NCBI RefSeq assembly: GCF_020217005.1
Contig: NZ_JAIWOI010000185.1
Location: forward strand, 1-10,000
DNA from: Rheinheimera sp.
GTDB taxonomy: Bacteria > Pseudomonadota > Gammaproteobacteria > Enterobacterales > Alteromonadaceae
DNA: 10,000 nucleotides
Direction of reading: 5' to 3'
A program made the position numbers and the translations under genes. This document shows, in pieces, positions 1 to 6,342 of the stretch. Position 1 is the first letter of the stretch, and every line of letters starts with the position of its first letter. Below the pieces are notes generated by a model that was given only the letters and a program-made list of their open reading frames with translations, was not told the origin of the DNA and made no database searches.

Positions 1-791
1 AACTGGCTAAAGGCATGAAAGAACTGGATTGCATGACCAGTCAGCAAAAAAATGATGCCGACACTGTGTCGCAATCTATGGAAGAAATGCAGAGCAGCGT
101 GAAAGACATCAGCCAATCTGCGAATGCTGCATCTGGTAGCGCTAATGATGCCAGCCGCCTTGCTAAGCAAGGATACGAAAAAACTACTTACTCAGTCCAG
201 GCTTCTAAAGATTTGGCCGGTGAGATAGCGCAAACCAGCGCGGTGATTACCGATCTCGCCAAGCAGACTCAGGAAGTGGGCGGTATTTTGAAAAGCATTA
301 ATGATATTGCCGATCAAACCAACCTGCTGGCCCTTAACGCCGCCATTGAAGCAGCTCGTGCCGGTGAGCAAGGCAGGGGTTTTGCGGTGGTTGCTGACGA
401 GGTCCGTTTACTGTCTTCCCGAACAGCATCTTCGGTCACAACTATTCGCGACTTATTGGGCAAGCTGACACAAAACGTTGATAGCGCGGTACGACTGATG
501 GATCAGGCGGTTACCAAAGCGAATAACAGTGCAGTACTAACAGCCGAAGCAGGCAGCTCTATCGAACTGATCAATCAGGAAATAGACAAAATTAATATGG
601 TGAATGCTCAAATAGCAACAGCTACAGAGGAACAAACCATGGTTGCCAGTTTGGTGTTGGACAATACCCATCAAATGGCAGATTCGTTTAGCCGGACTAT
701 ACAGGTACAAAATACCGTCGCTGATATATCGGACCAATTACGTGGACTGGCGCAGGAACTGAATACCGTTTCCTCCAAATTTCGCGAATAA
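1..791 (+). CDS. Methyl-accepting chemotaxis protein, C-terminal signalling domain (5' truncated)
   Basis: The reading frame is open to the left edge of the window (first whole codon at base 3), so the N-terminal sensor, membrane segments and HAMP domain lie outside. The visible part, about 263 residues, is the cytoplasmic alpha-helical hairpin that docks CheA and CheW at the chemoreceptor array. Counting from the ATG at 15, residues 91-111 read ILKSINDIADQTNLLALNAA, followed by the very conserved hairpin tip EAARAGEQGRGFAVVADEVR at about 112-131. Heptad-rich helices on both sides (about 15-85 and 140-250) are the methylation and coiled-coil arms. The protein ends LNTVSSKFRE, with no NWETF-like CheR/CheB-docking pentapeptide. 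The ligand cannot be inferred. The link to the arabinan genes downstream is only proximity. Family assignment is certain; the ATG at 15 is internal, not the start. Confidence 0.96.
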   Translation, partial: LAKGMKELDCMTSQQKNDADTVSQSMEEMQSSVKDISQSANAASGSANDASRLAKQGYEKTTYSVQASKDLAGEIAQTSAVITDLAKQTQEVGGILKSINDIADQTNLLALNAAIEAARAGEQGRGFAVVADEVRLLSSRTASSVTTIRDLLGKLTQNVDSAVRLMDQAVTKANNSAVLTAEAGSSIELINQEIDKINMVNAQIATATEEQTMVASLVLDNTHQMADSFSRTIQVQNTVADISDQLRGLAQELNTVSSKFRE

Positions 792-896
792 AGACTGCAG
801 AGCTGCATTCGATTAACTCTCCAAAAACAAAACCCAGGGACGGGTGCTGTTTAACTGAAAAAACTGCACGTTCGCCTGTAACAAACTGTTGAATAG

Positions 897-911
897 CATA
901 AATTATTTATG
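897..911. promoter_or_regulatory. Perfect 7-1-7 palindrome in the 792-971 intergenic region
   Basis: CATAAAT-T-ATTTATG is a perfect odd palindrome upstream of the small secreted-protein gene. The 180-base gap holding it (792-971) has no other convincing signal. A weak promoter pair can be proposed, TTCGCC at 871-876 and TAGCAT at 894-899 with a 17-base spacer, but both boxes match the consensus poorly. The palindrome would then sit at the -10 box or just downstream, a plausible operator position. It is AT-rich and short, so chance is possible. Confidence 0.3.
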
Positions 912-971
912 GATACAGCCTATTACTGCTATCTTATAGCCTCAGTGGCTGTCAGTAAGTGGGGATTGAGT

Positions 972-1568
972 ATGCGTGGCTTTTATTTGGTGTTTCTGAT
1001 GATGTTTAGCGGTGCTTTGCTGGCAGCAGATTTTCAGTTACCTGAACTGGCCCTGGGTACAGAAAAAGCACAGATTAAACCCGAAGTACTAAGCCAAACC
1101 AAGGTTCAGTTGTTTGAAGCTGATGCCCAACTGGAGATCCAGTGGGCCGAAGATAAAATTGCCGCACTGCAGCTGACGTTTTACCAGGGTACGGATTTTC
1201 AGCTACTGAGGCAAAAAACCAGCCATTTATTGACACAGATAGGTGTACAGTTTGGATCTGTAGTTTGGTTGTATGCAGAGTCTGAAGCTGATGCCGCTTC
1301 AGCAAAAACACTGGAGCAGCAATTGGCTTTGCTCGACCAAGTGCTAAAATCTGCCCCTGAAGCCGCAGCCGGATATAAACAAAGCCATTTGGCCAACTCT
1401 ACTTTTGTGCTTGATTTTCAGCCTAGTCCGCAACCAGACAATAATCGCCTACATCTACAGGTTAGTTACTCTGCAATGACTAATAACTATAGTCTGACGC
1501 TGTTTATTGACAACAAAACAGCACCAGAACGAACAGCTTTCGCTATTGTTAATTTAGAGGCTATTTAA
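972..1568 (+). CDS. Secreted/periplasmic protein of unknown function (198 aa)
   Basis: I do not recognise this family. The longest frame begins at 909, but the ATG at 972 is preferred: it follows GGGGAT (961-966) at about 5 bases and opens a clean signal peptide, MRGFYLVFLMMFSGALLA, with probable cleavage before ADFQ. The 909 start has no ribosome binding site and would bury that signal behind 21 residues. The mature protein (about 180 residues) has no cysteine and no obvious catalytic motif. It alternates short beta-like stretches (LEIQWAEDKIAALQLTFYQG) with an Ala/Gln-rich helical part (about residues 95-135), and ends in beta-like segments (LHLQVSYSAMTNNYSLTLF). It is convergent with the GH43 lipoprotein gene and lies 180 bases after the chemoreceptor, so it is probably an independent unit. 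Role unknown. Confidence 0.75.
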   Translation: MRGFYLVFLMMFSGALLAADFQLPELALGTEKAQIKPEVLSQTKVQLFEADAQLEIQWAEDKIAALQLTFYQGTDFQLLRQKTSHLLTQIGVQFGSVVWLYAESEADAASAKTLEQQLALLDQVLKSAPEAAAGYKQSHLANSTFVLDFQPSPQPDNNRLHLQVSYSAMTNNYSLTLFIDNKTAPERTAFAIVNLEAI

Positions 1569-1571
1569 CAT

Positions 1572-1600
1572 AGCTCAGACTTAATCTGCTGCTCTGAGCT
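1572..1600. terminator. Weak hairpin between convergent genes
   Basis: AGCTCAGA (1572-1579) is the exact reverse complement of TCTGAGCT (1593-1600), leaving a 13-base loop. It lies just after the stop of the secreted-protein gene and overlaps the last codons of the convergent GH43 lipoprotein gene (stop at 1583-1581). Neither strand has a run of T after the stem, so it is at best a weak or Rho-assisted bidirectional terminator. Confidence 0.4.
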
Positions 1601-3452
1601 GAAATTGTTGGCATAAACTATCCGCAGATGCCGGAGCCTGCTTCAGGTTCACGTCATCAAACAAGCTACAGCCAGGTACATCAACCCATTGTTTGGTATG
1701 TGGTGAAAACAACGACAAAGCGCCGTTTTCCAGAACCTGTAAAGCCCACTGGCTGGATTTAGTCGCACAATCACCGAGTTGTAACTCAGCGCCCACTGCT
1801 AATGCATCCTGTTTTACTTGTAAGCAAAGCTGTGGGCTCTGACTGTTTTGAAGTTGAAGGTAACCTGCCTGCCCTGCTTTCCAAATCCATTGCTGACAGT
1901 CTTGTTTAGTCCAGCTTTGCTGTGTCACCAAAGCCTGCTTTCCGGCAATGCACTGTTTTGTACTGAACACTTTGCCGCTTTGTCTGCTGCTCAGAACAGT
2001 CTTTCCTACTGGCACTAGTAACCAGTCCAGACATAAAGACTTACTTTCTGCGGTACAATTTGAGGCTGCGAGTGGCTTTAGATCTGAAGCATTCAACAAC
2101 TGGTAGTATCCTTGCGGGCCTGCTTTTAGCTGCCATTGCTGAGATGGCTGATTAACCCAGGCAGAAAGCTGATTGTTTGCAGCCAGGAACACACCTTCAG
2201 TTGTAGCCAGCCGGTAACGACCTTGAGTGGTAGGATCTAAAATCCAATGAGCCTGGTCACCACAAAGTTGCGCTGTCATTCCTTGCTTAGAAGGCGTCAG
2301 ACAGAGCTGATCAGACCTATTCATTAACTGCCATCTCACCCCTTCAGGTACCACAGTCAAAGGGCCATTCTCACCAGAAGGAGCAGTGAGGATTTGCCCC
2401 TCAGGCACCGGAGTACCAAAGTCCGGACTGCCATCGGCTTTATAGCGAAAAGGTTGTGCCCTGACCGAACGGGTCGCACTGCAACCATCGGTTTCTTTAT
2501 TATTACCGTGATAGACCAGCCAGTTTTCTGTGCCGTCCGGTGAGGTAAAAAAGCCATTGTGGCCTGGGCCGAACACGCCATTGCCGCGCTCAAACACGGG
2601 CTGCTGTGCTTTAGTCCAGGACTTCGCATCCATGGGATCCTCGCCTGTCAATTCAAGTAATCCCAGCTTGTAATCCGGCGTATCACAAAAACTGGCCGAA
2701 TAAATGACAAAAGTACGGCCCTGGTGTTTCAGCACTTCCGGGCCTTCATTGACCTTCCGGCCCGATTGCTCCCAGGGTAATGAAGGACGGGATAACACCA
2801 TGCGTTCGCCCGTTAAAGTCCAGGGATTGGACATTTCACTGATCCAGTTGAGCTGCTCATCCCCCAGCCACTCGGACCAGAGTAAATACAGTTTCCCCTT
2901 ATGCTCCAGATAGTTACCGTCTATGTTCCAGCTATCTGGCATAGGTGAGCCTTTGTACTGGTAAGGCCCCATAGGATCGTCCCCTGCACTTTCCAGCACC
3001 GATAAATGCTGACCGTCCAGGTTTTCCTGCTTGCCTGAGGTGTACAGCATGTACCAGCGTGGTCCATCAGGCCCCTGCAAACGATGAAATTCAAAAGCCC
3101 AAAAGTTGCAGCAGCTTTTCGGATTTGTCTCAGACCAGACATGCACCGGGGTAGCTGTAGCTAAACCCGCCAGAGTCGGTGATTTACGCATCACCAGTTG
3201 AGAAGTCCAGGTGGTGGTGGTCAGGTAATAATTGCCTTGCCAGTACTCCAGCCAGGGATCGGCACCGTTGGCAAATAATGGATTGGTAAAACTCTGACGT
3301 TCTGTCGCTGTTTCGTTCTTAGTGTCAGAGGATGCGGCCACAGTCTGCTGCTGTGGCTTGGGCGAACAAGCCAGCAGCGTACAAAACAGGCAGACAGCCA
3401 AAGCCAAACGGTGGCCCGTAAAGCCGGGCAAAGTTTTAGTGTTCAATTTCAT
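1581..3452 (-). CDS. GH43 exo-alpha-L-arabinofuranosidase-like lipoprotein with C-terminal ricin-type lectin module
   Basis: Predicted to remove terminal arabinofuranose from arabinan outside the cytoplasm. The open frame runs up to 3536, but the ATG at 3452 is preferred: AGGG sits 6 bases upstream and it opens a lipoprotein signal (hydrophobic LALAVCLFCTLLAC, lipobox LLAC with Cys29), giving 623 aa. The GH43 five-blade propeller spans about 55-350. The three carboxylates are seen as GADPW (Asp65, base), WNIDGNYL (Asp178, pKa modulator) and NEGPEVL (Glu236, acid), with the propeller histidine in GPGHNG (His298). The pattern resembles Araf43A-type exo-1,5-arabinofuranosidases (probably subfamily 26; not verifiable here). 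Residues about 370-623 carry QxW-type repeats (QQW near 440, QQW near 522, SQW near 569, QQF near 616), the mark of a ricin-B beta-trefoil that probably binds the polysaccharide. It lies downstream of the endo-arabinanase gene, with a 117-base gap and its own promoter and operator. Confidence 0.88.
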   Translation of the reverse strand: MKLNTKTLPGFTGHRLALAVCLFCTLLACSPKPQQQTVAASSDTKNETATERQSFTNPLFANGADPWLEYWQGNYYLTTTTWTSQLVMRKSPTLAGLATATPVHVWSETNPKSCCNFWAFEFHRLQGPDGPRWYMLYTSGKQENLDGQHLSVLESAGDDPMGPYQYKGSPMPDSWNIDGNYLEHKGKLYLLWSEWLGDEQLNWISEMSNPWTLTGERMVLSRPSLPWEQSGRKVNEGPEVLKHQGRTFVIYSASFCDTPDYKLGLLELTGEDPMDAKSWTKAQQPVFERGNGVFGPGHNGFFTSPDGTENWLVYHGNNKETDGCSATRSVRAQPFRYKADGSPDFGTPVPEGQILTAPSGENGPLTVVPEGVRWQLMNRSDQLCLTPSKQGMTAQLCGDQAHWILDPTTQGRYRLATTEGVFLAANNQLSAWVNQPSQQWQLKAGPQGYYQLLNASDLKPLAASNCTAESKSLCLDWLLVPVGKTVLSSRQSGKVFSTKQCIAGKQALVTQQSWTKQDCQQWIWKAGQAGYLQLQNSQSPQLCLQVKQDALAVGAELQLGDCATKSSQWALQVLENGALSLFSPHTKQWVDVPGCSLFDDVNLKQAPASADSLCQQFQLRAAD

Positions 3453-3482
3453 AGCTAACCCTGTCTGGTCTGGATACATTAT

Positions 3483-3506
3483 ATTTGTATTATAATATGA
3501 CCATAA
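3483..3506 (-). promoter_or_regulatory. Promoter -10 box within putative operator site 1, upstream of the GH43 lipoprotein gene
   Basis: On the minus strand a perfect TATAAT lies at 3494-3489, about 37 bases upstream of the ATG at 3452. The -35 is weak (TTTAGA at 3515-3510 or GTTTTA at 3517-3512). The -10 lies inside ATTTGTATTATAATA (3483-3497, plus strand), which matches 12 of 15 positions of the palindromic copy at 4628-4642. It is followed by GACCATAA (3499-3506), which also follows site 3 at the same offset. A repressor bound here would block RNA polymerase directly. Confidence 0.55.
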
Positions 3507-3569
3507 GAGTCTAAAACGAAACCCGGAGAAAAACAACAGCTGCTGCAGTCTGCCACCAAAGCTCAGAAT

Positions 3570-4604
3570 TTAGCGAACCAGCTCACTCTGATAACCCAAC
3601 CAGTCTTTATCATTCACCAAAGGCCAGCCGTTGTTATCCCACTCCAATGCAGTGATCTTCAACTTTTGCAGGCCTTTGTCAGCCATTTCATAGGCATGAA
3701 AGACCAAGTAATCTTTGCCATCCATTGCATAAACAGAGTTATGACCTAAACCTGGCCAATCTTTATTGCCTTTTAATAAAACAGAACCGCCGCCCATAGC
3801 TAAATCTTTACCATTTTTATCCAGATAAGGTCCGGTCAACTTGGCAGAACGCCCCACCACCATATGGTAAGTACTGTCTTTACCTCGGCAACATTTACCA
3901 TAAGAAACAAAGAGATAGTAATACTGACCTTTTTTGTAGAGAAAAGGGGCTTCCAGTTCAGCAGGACCAGGGGCGGCGTCATCGACAAAGGCTGGTCGCT
4001 CTGCTTTGGCCAGCGTATGCCACTGTTCAGGCTGCGCTATACGAGTCAGGCTTTGATCCAGTTTCACCAATTTCAGCCCACCCCAAAAGGAGCCAAAACT
4101 CATCCAGGCCTGGCCTTGTTCGTCCAGTATCACGGCCGGATCTATCGCATTCCATAAATCCCGATGTGGCACAGATTGCAGCACTTTGCCCTGGTCCCGC
4201 CACTGATAATTGGGATCTTTAGGATCTAAAGTAGTGTTGACTGTCACCCCTATGGCCGAGGTGTTTTTGCCAAAAGCAGAGATGGAGTAATACAGATAAA
4301 ACTTGCCCTGATGCTGAATAATATCAGGCGCCCAGATATGACCATCAAAGCCTGGCGATACAGATTTGGCCCAGGCCGGTTCATCCGCAAAAACACGTCC
4401 GCCTAAACGCCAGTTTTTCAGATCGCTGGACTGGTAAAACGTAATACCAGGGCCAGTGCTGTATAAAAAATACTGGCCTTTTTCTTTGGCCAGTACAGGG
4501 TCATGAATACTGACTTGTTCGGCCTGAAGTTGGTGTAGAAAAAGACAGCAACCACTGAAAAATGACAACTTAAGCAAAGCGAAAAGAGATTTTGGCTTGT
4601 CCAT
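3570..4604 (-). CDS. Secreted endo-1,5-alpha-L-arabinanase, GH43
   Basis: Cuts the alpha-1,5-arabinofuranosyl backbone of arabinan. Two ATGs compete. That at 4604 has AGGA at 4617-4614 with 9-base spacing; that at 4613 is only 3 codons longer but overlaps the same Shine-Dalgarno sequence, so 4604 is chosen (344 aa). An N-terminal signal follows (KLSFFSGCCLFLHQLQA, likely cleaved before EQVS). Catalytic residues counted from the 4613 start are Asp38 in HDPVL, Asp158 in NAIDPAV and Glu221 in ELEAPFLY, with His291 in GLGHNSVY. As I recall, these are the same numbers as in Cellvibrio Arb43A; subtract 3 for the preferred start. Further family motifs are HIWAPDI, SFGSFWGG and YGKCCRGKDSTYH. Length is normal for a single-domain endo-arabinanase (GH43 subfamily 5-like). 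The gene is divergent from the transporter operon and upstream of the GH43 lipoprotein gene, possibly cotranscribed with it. Confidence 0.9.
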   Translation of the reverse strand: MDKPKSLFALLKLSFFSGCCLFLHQLQAEQVSIHDPVLAKEKGQYFLYSTGPGITFYQSSDLKNWRLGGRVFADEPAWAKSVSPGFDGHIWAPDIIQHQGKFYLYYSISAFGKNTSAIGVTVNTTLDPKDPNYQWRDQGKVLQSVPHRDLWNAIDPAVILDEQGQAWMSFGSFWGGLKLVKLDQSLTRIAQPEQWHTLAKAERPAFVDDAAPGPAELEAPFLYKKGQYYYLFVSYGKCCRGKDSTYHMVVGRSAKLTGPYLDKNGKDLAMGGGSVLLKGNKDWPGLGHNSVYAMDGKDYLVFHAYEMADKGLQKLKITALEWDNNGWPLVNDKDWLGYQSELVR

Positions 4605-4627
4605 ACAGCCCATCCTGTTTTAGTTGA

Positions 4628-4642
4628 ATTTGTATTACAAAT
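4628..4642. promoter_or_regulatory. Putative operator site 2 (perfect palindrome ATTTGTA-T-TACAAAT)
   Basis: The arms ATTTGTA and TACAAAT are exact reverse complements around a central T. The site lies 24-38 bases upstream of the endo-arabinanase ATG at 4604, in the -10 or transcript-start zone of that leftward gene. It shares TAATACAAAT and CTTATG (minus strand) with the lipoprotein-gene promoter. The half-site resembles what I recall of the Bacillus AraR (GntR-type) operator, with TTTGTAC/GTACAAA halves, but with one base less at the centre. The identity of the regulator is inference. Confidence 0.55.
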
Positions 4643-4750
4643 AGCATAAGTTCAGTTCAGCAAGCAATGACAAGCAGCAACACCACTGCTGCGTATTGGG
4701 CTGAACACAGCAGATAAAAACAAAAATAAGCTTTAAAAAACAAATAGATA

Positions 4751-4759
4751 ATTACTAAT
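4751..4759 (-). promoter_or_regulatory. Inverted half-site ATTACTAAT, partner of site 3
   Basis: ATTACTAAT is the exact reverse complement of ATTAGTAAT at 4806-4814 within operator site 3, 55 bases away centre to centre. It lies upstream of the -35 box of the transporter promoter, where an auxiliary operator for a looping repressor, or an activator site, could be placed. The match is only 9 bases in AT-rich DNA. Confidence 0.25.
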
Positions 4760-4790
4760 AAAAGGCAAAAAGACGAAAAGCTTTTCTGGC

Positions 4791-4819
4791 TTGTCAGCCC
4801 AACTCATTAGTAATACTAT
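4791..4819 (+). promoter_or_regulatory. Sigma70-type promoter for the transporter-GH43-GH127 operon
   Basis: TTGTCA at 4791-4796 (5 of 6 against TTGACA) and TACTAT at 4814-4819 (4 of 6 against TATAAT) are separated by exactly 17 bases. The predicted start would be near 4826, leaving a leader of about 100 bases before the transporter ATG. The -10 box falls inside operator site 3. Confidence 0.55.
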
Positions 4820-4820
4820 A
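4806..4820. promoter_or_regulatory. Putative operator site 3 overlapping the -10 box
   Basis: ATTAGTAATACTATA matches 11 of 15 positions of the reverse-complement form of the palindrome at 4628-4642. It is followed at the same offset as site 1 by GACCATAA (4822-4829). Over the 24-base blocks starting at 3483 and 4806, 19 positions agree. A repressor here would occlude the -10 box of the operon promoter. Confidence 0.45.
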
Positions 4821-4926
4821 AGACCATAAACCAAATAAAATAAGTTTTAGCATCGGGATCCACTGGGGTTTTACCTCAGGCGAGAAAAACTGAGCATAAA
4901 ACGGACCTAATCCACAGGGGAGTCGA

Positions 4927-6312
4927 ATGGCAGGTTATAAACTATCTGTCATGGAAAAAATTGGCTTTGGCGCCGGCGATATGGCCGTCAATGTCGTGAT
5001 TTCTTCCATGATGTTGATCATCACTTTTTTTTACACCGATATTTTTGGCTTAAAAGCCGCAGACGTTGCCATTTTATTCCTGGTGGTGCGACTGATTGAC
5101 GCAGTGACAGACCCCTTGATGGGCATGCTCACCGATAAATTCACCACCCGCTGGGGACGCTACCGGCATTATTTCCTGTTTATGGCCATCCCTTTTGGTA
5201 TCTCGGTATTTTTGACCTTCTCTACACCAGATCTGGATTACAACGGTAAGTTGGTGTGGGCCTATGCCACTTACATCTTCGTTACCCTGATGTTTACCGC
5301 TGTCACTATCCCCTATATTTCCATTATTGGCGTGTTAACCGACTGCCCTAAGGAGCGTTTATCCGCCAATGGCTACCGTTTATTTTTCGCCAAAATCGCC
5401 GCCTTTTTAGTCACCATCATAGTGCCGGTATTAGCAGCTCAGTGGGGCGAAGGTCAGCTAGCCGCTGGCTATCAGGCGGCTATGGGTTTGATGGGCGCTA
5501 TGGCCAGCTTATTGTTTTTATTTTGCTTTTTTAATACCACTGAGCGTTTACAGCATCAGGTAGAAACCAAAGCTTTTTTCAGTCAGCTCAAACTTTTACT
5601 AAAAAATGATCAGTGGCTGATTTTATGTGCGGTTTGTGTCACTGGCACTATTGGTTATGTCATTCGTGGCTCAGTGGCTGCTTATTACGCCAAGTATTAT
5701 CTGGGGGGTGACGCCACTATGCTATCCGCCTTCTTATCGACCGGCGTGGTCGCCGCTATTCTGGCCATGGTGGCGTCCACCTGGATCACTAAGCATCATT
5801 GCAAAGTAAAACTGTTCCGTACAAGTCAGATTGTAGTCGCTGTGCTAAGTGTGCTGCTGTTTGTACTGGTGAAACCCGGTGATATCTGGCTGGCTTTTGT
5901 GTTGTATTTCTTATTGTCTTTTGTGGTGGATTTGCATGCGCCTGTGTTCTGGTCAGCCATAGCCGAAGCTGTGGATTATGGTGAACACAAAACAGGCCAG
6001 CGTGTTTCAGGTTTAGCTTTTGGTGGTATTTCCTTTTGCCAGAAAGCAGGCATGGGCATAGCGGGTTTTGTGGTGGGTAGCTTACTAACCTTTTTTGATT
6101 ATCAACCCGATCAGGTGCAAAGCGAATTCAGCTTATTGGGTATAGCGCTGATGTTATCGGTGATCCCAGGCTTTTTCCATTTGCTGATGGGCCTTTTGAT
6201 GTACAAATACAAAATTACCGACAACTTTTACCAGGACATGGTGGCAGGCCAAATCGAGCCGCCAAAGCCTGAGCAGGCCACAGCTAAAGTGCAGCTGGCC
6301 AATGCCAAATAA
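4927..6312 (+). CDS. GPH-family (MelB-like) sugar:cation symporter
   Basis: Inner-membrane, 12-helix major-facilitator-type permease of the glycoside-pentoside-hexuronide:cation symporter family. The start is supported by AGGGGAG (4916-4922), 4 bases upstream. Length (461 aa) is typical. Family marks visible: IGFGAGDMAVN in helix 1; RLIDAVTDPLMG with Asp58 and Asp62 spaced as the cation-binding Asp55/Asp59 of MelB; WGRYRHYFL in the loop after helix 2; YISIIGVLTDCPKERLSANGYR around 130-151; AEAVDYGEHKTGQRVSG at 346-362, the family loop signature; and Lys373 in QKAGMGIAG, where MelB has a functional lysine. The C-terminal tail (about 437-461) is hydrophilic. Because a signal-less GH43 follows 30 bases downstream, the substrate is probably arabinose or short arabino-oligosaccharides; this rests on context, not motifs. 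First gene of the rightward operon. Confidence 0.9.
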   Translation: MAGYKLSVMEKIGFGAGDMAVNVVISSMMLIITFFYTDIFGLKAADVAILFLVVRLIDAVTDPLMGMLTDKFTTRWGRYRHYFLFMAIPFGISVFLTFSTPDLDYNGKLVWAYATYIFVTLMFTAVTIPYISIIGVLTDCPKERLSANGYRLFFAKIAAFLVTIIVPVLAAQWGEGQLAAGYQAAMGLMGAMASLLFLFCFFNTTERLQHQVETKAFFSQLKLLLKNDQWLILCAVCVTGTIGYVIRGSVAAYYAKYYLGGDATMLSAFLSTGVVAAILAMVASTWITKHHCKVKLFRTSQIVVAVLSVLLFVLVKPGDIWLAFVLYFLLSFVVDLHAPVFWSAIAEAVDYGEHKTGQRVSGLAFGGISFCQKAGMGIAGFVVGSLLTFFDYQPDQVQSEFSLLGIALMLSVIPGFFHLLMGLLMYKYKITDNFYQDMVAGQIEPPKPEQATAKVQLANAK

Positions 6313-6342
6313 ATTTTTTACGAATAACGCAGCGGAGTTTTT

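Larger units (their letters stand above)
4605..4926. promoter_or_regulatory. Divergent control region between endo-arabinanase and transporter genes
   Basis: This 322-base AT-rich stretch separates two divergent transcription units and contains no credible gene. It holds putative operator site 2 (4628-4642), an inverted half-site (4751-4759), a recognisable rightward promoter (4791-4819) overlapping operator site 3 (4806-4820), and the transporter ribosome binding site AGGGGAG (4916-4922). For the leftward gene, TTGTCA (4673-4668, minus strand) may be a -35 box. Its best -10 partner, TATGCT (4648-4643), is 19 bases away, so that promoter is uncertain. The rightward leader from about 4826 to 4926 shows no strong hairpin. 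Confidence 0.6.

Noticed and set aside
3453..3536. 28-residue N-terminal extension of the GH43 lipoprotein
   Set aside because: It would run through the promoter and operator, and would bury the lipoprotein signal that begins at 3452.
3885..3899. Adjacent cysteines (KCCRGKD) in the endo-arabinanase, at first suspected as a metal site like that of GH127
   Set aside because: A CCRG-type motif is usual in GH43 endo-arabinanases as I recall, so it is a family trait, not a new metal site.
4674..4692. GCAGCA/TGCTGC inverted repeat with 7-base loop in the divergent region
   Set aside because: Only 6 bp, low complexity, upstream of the likely leftward -35 and without a T-run; probably chance.
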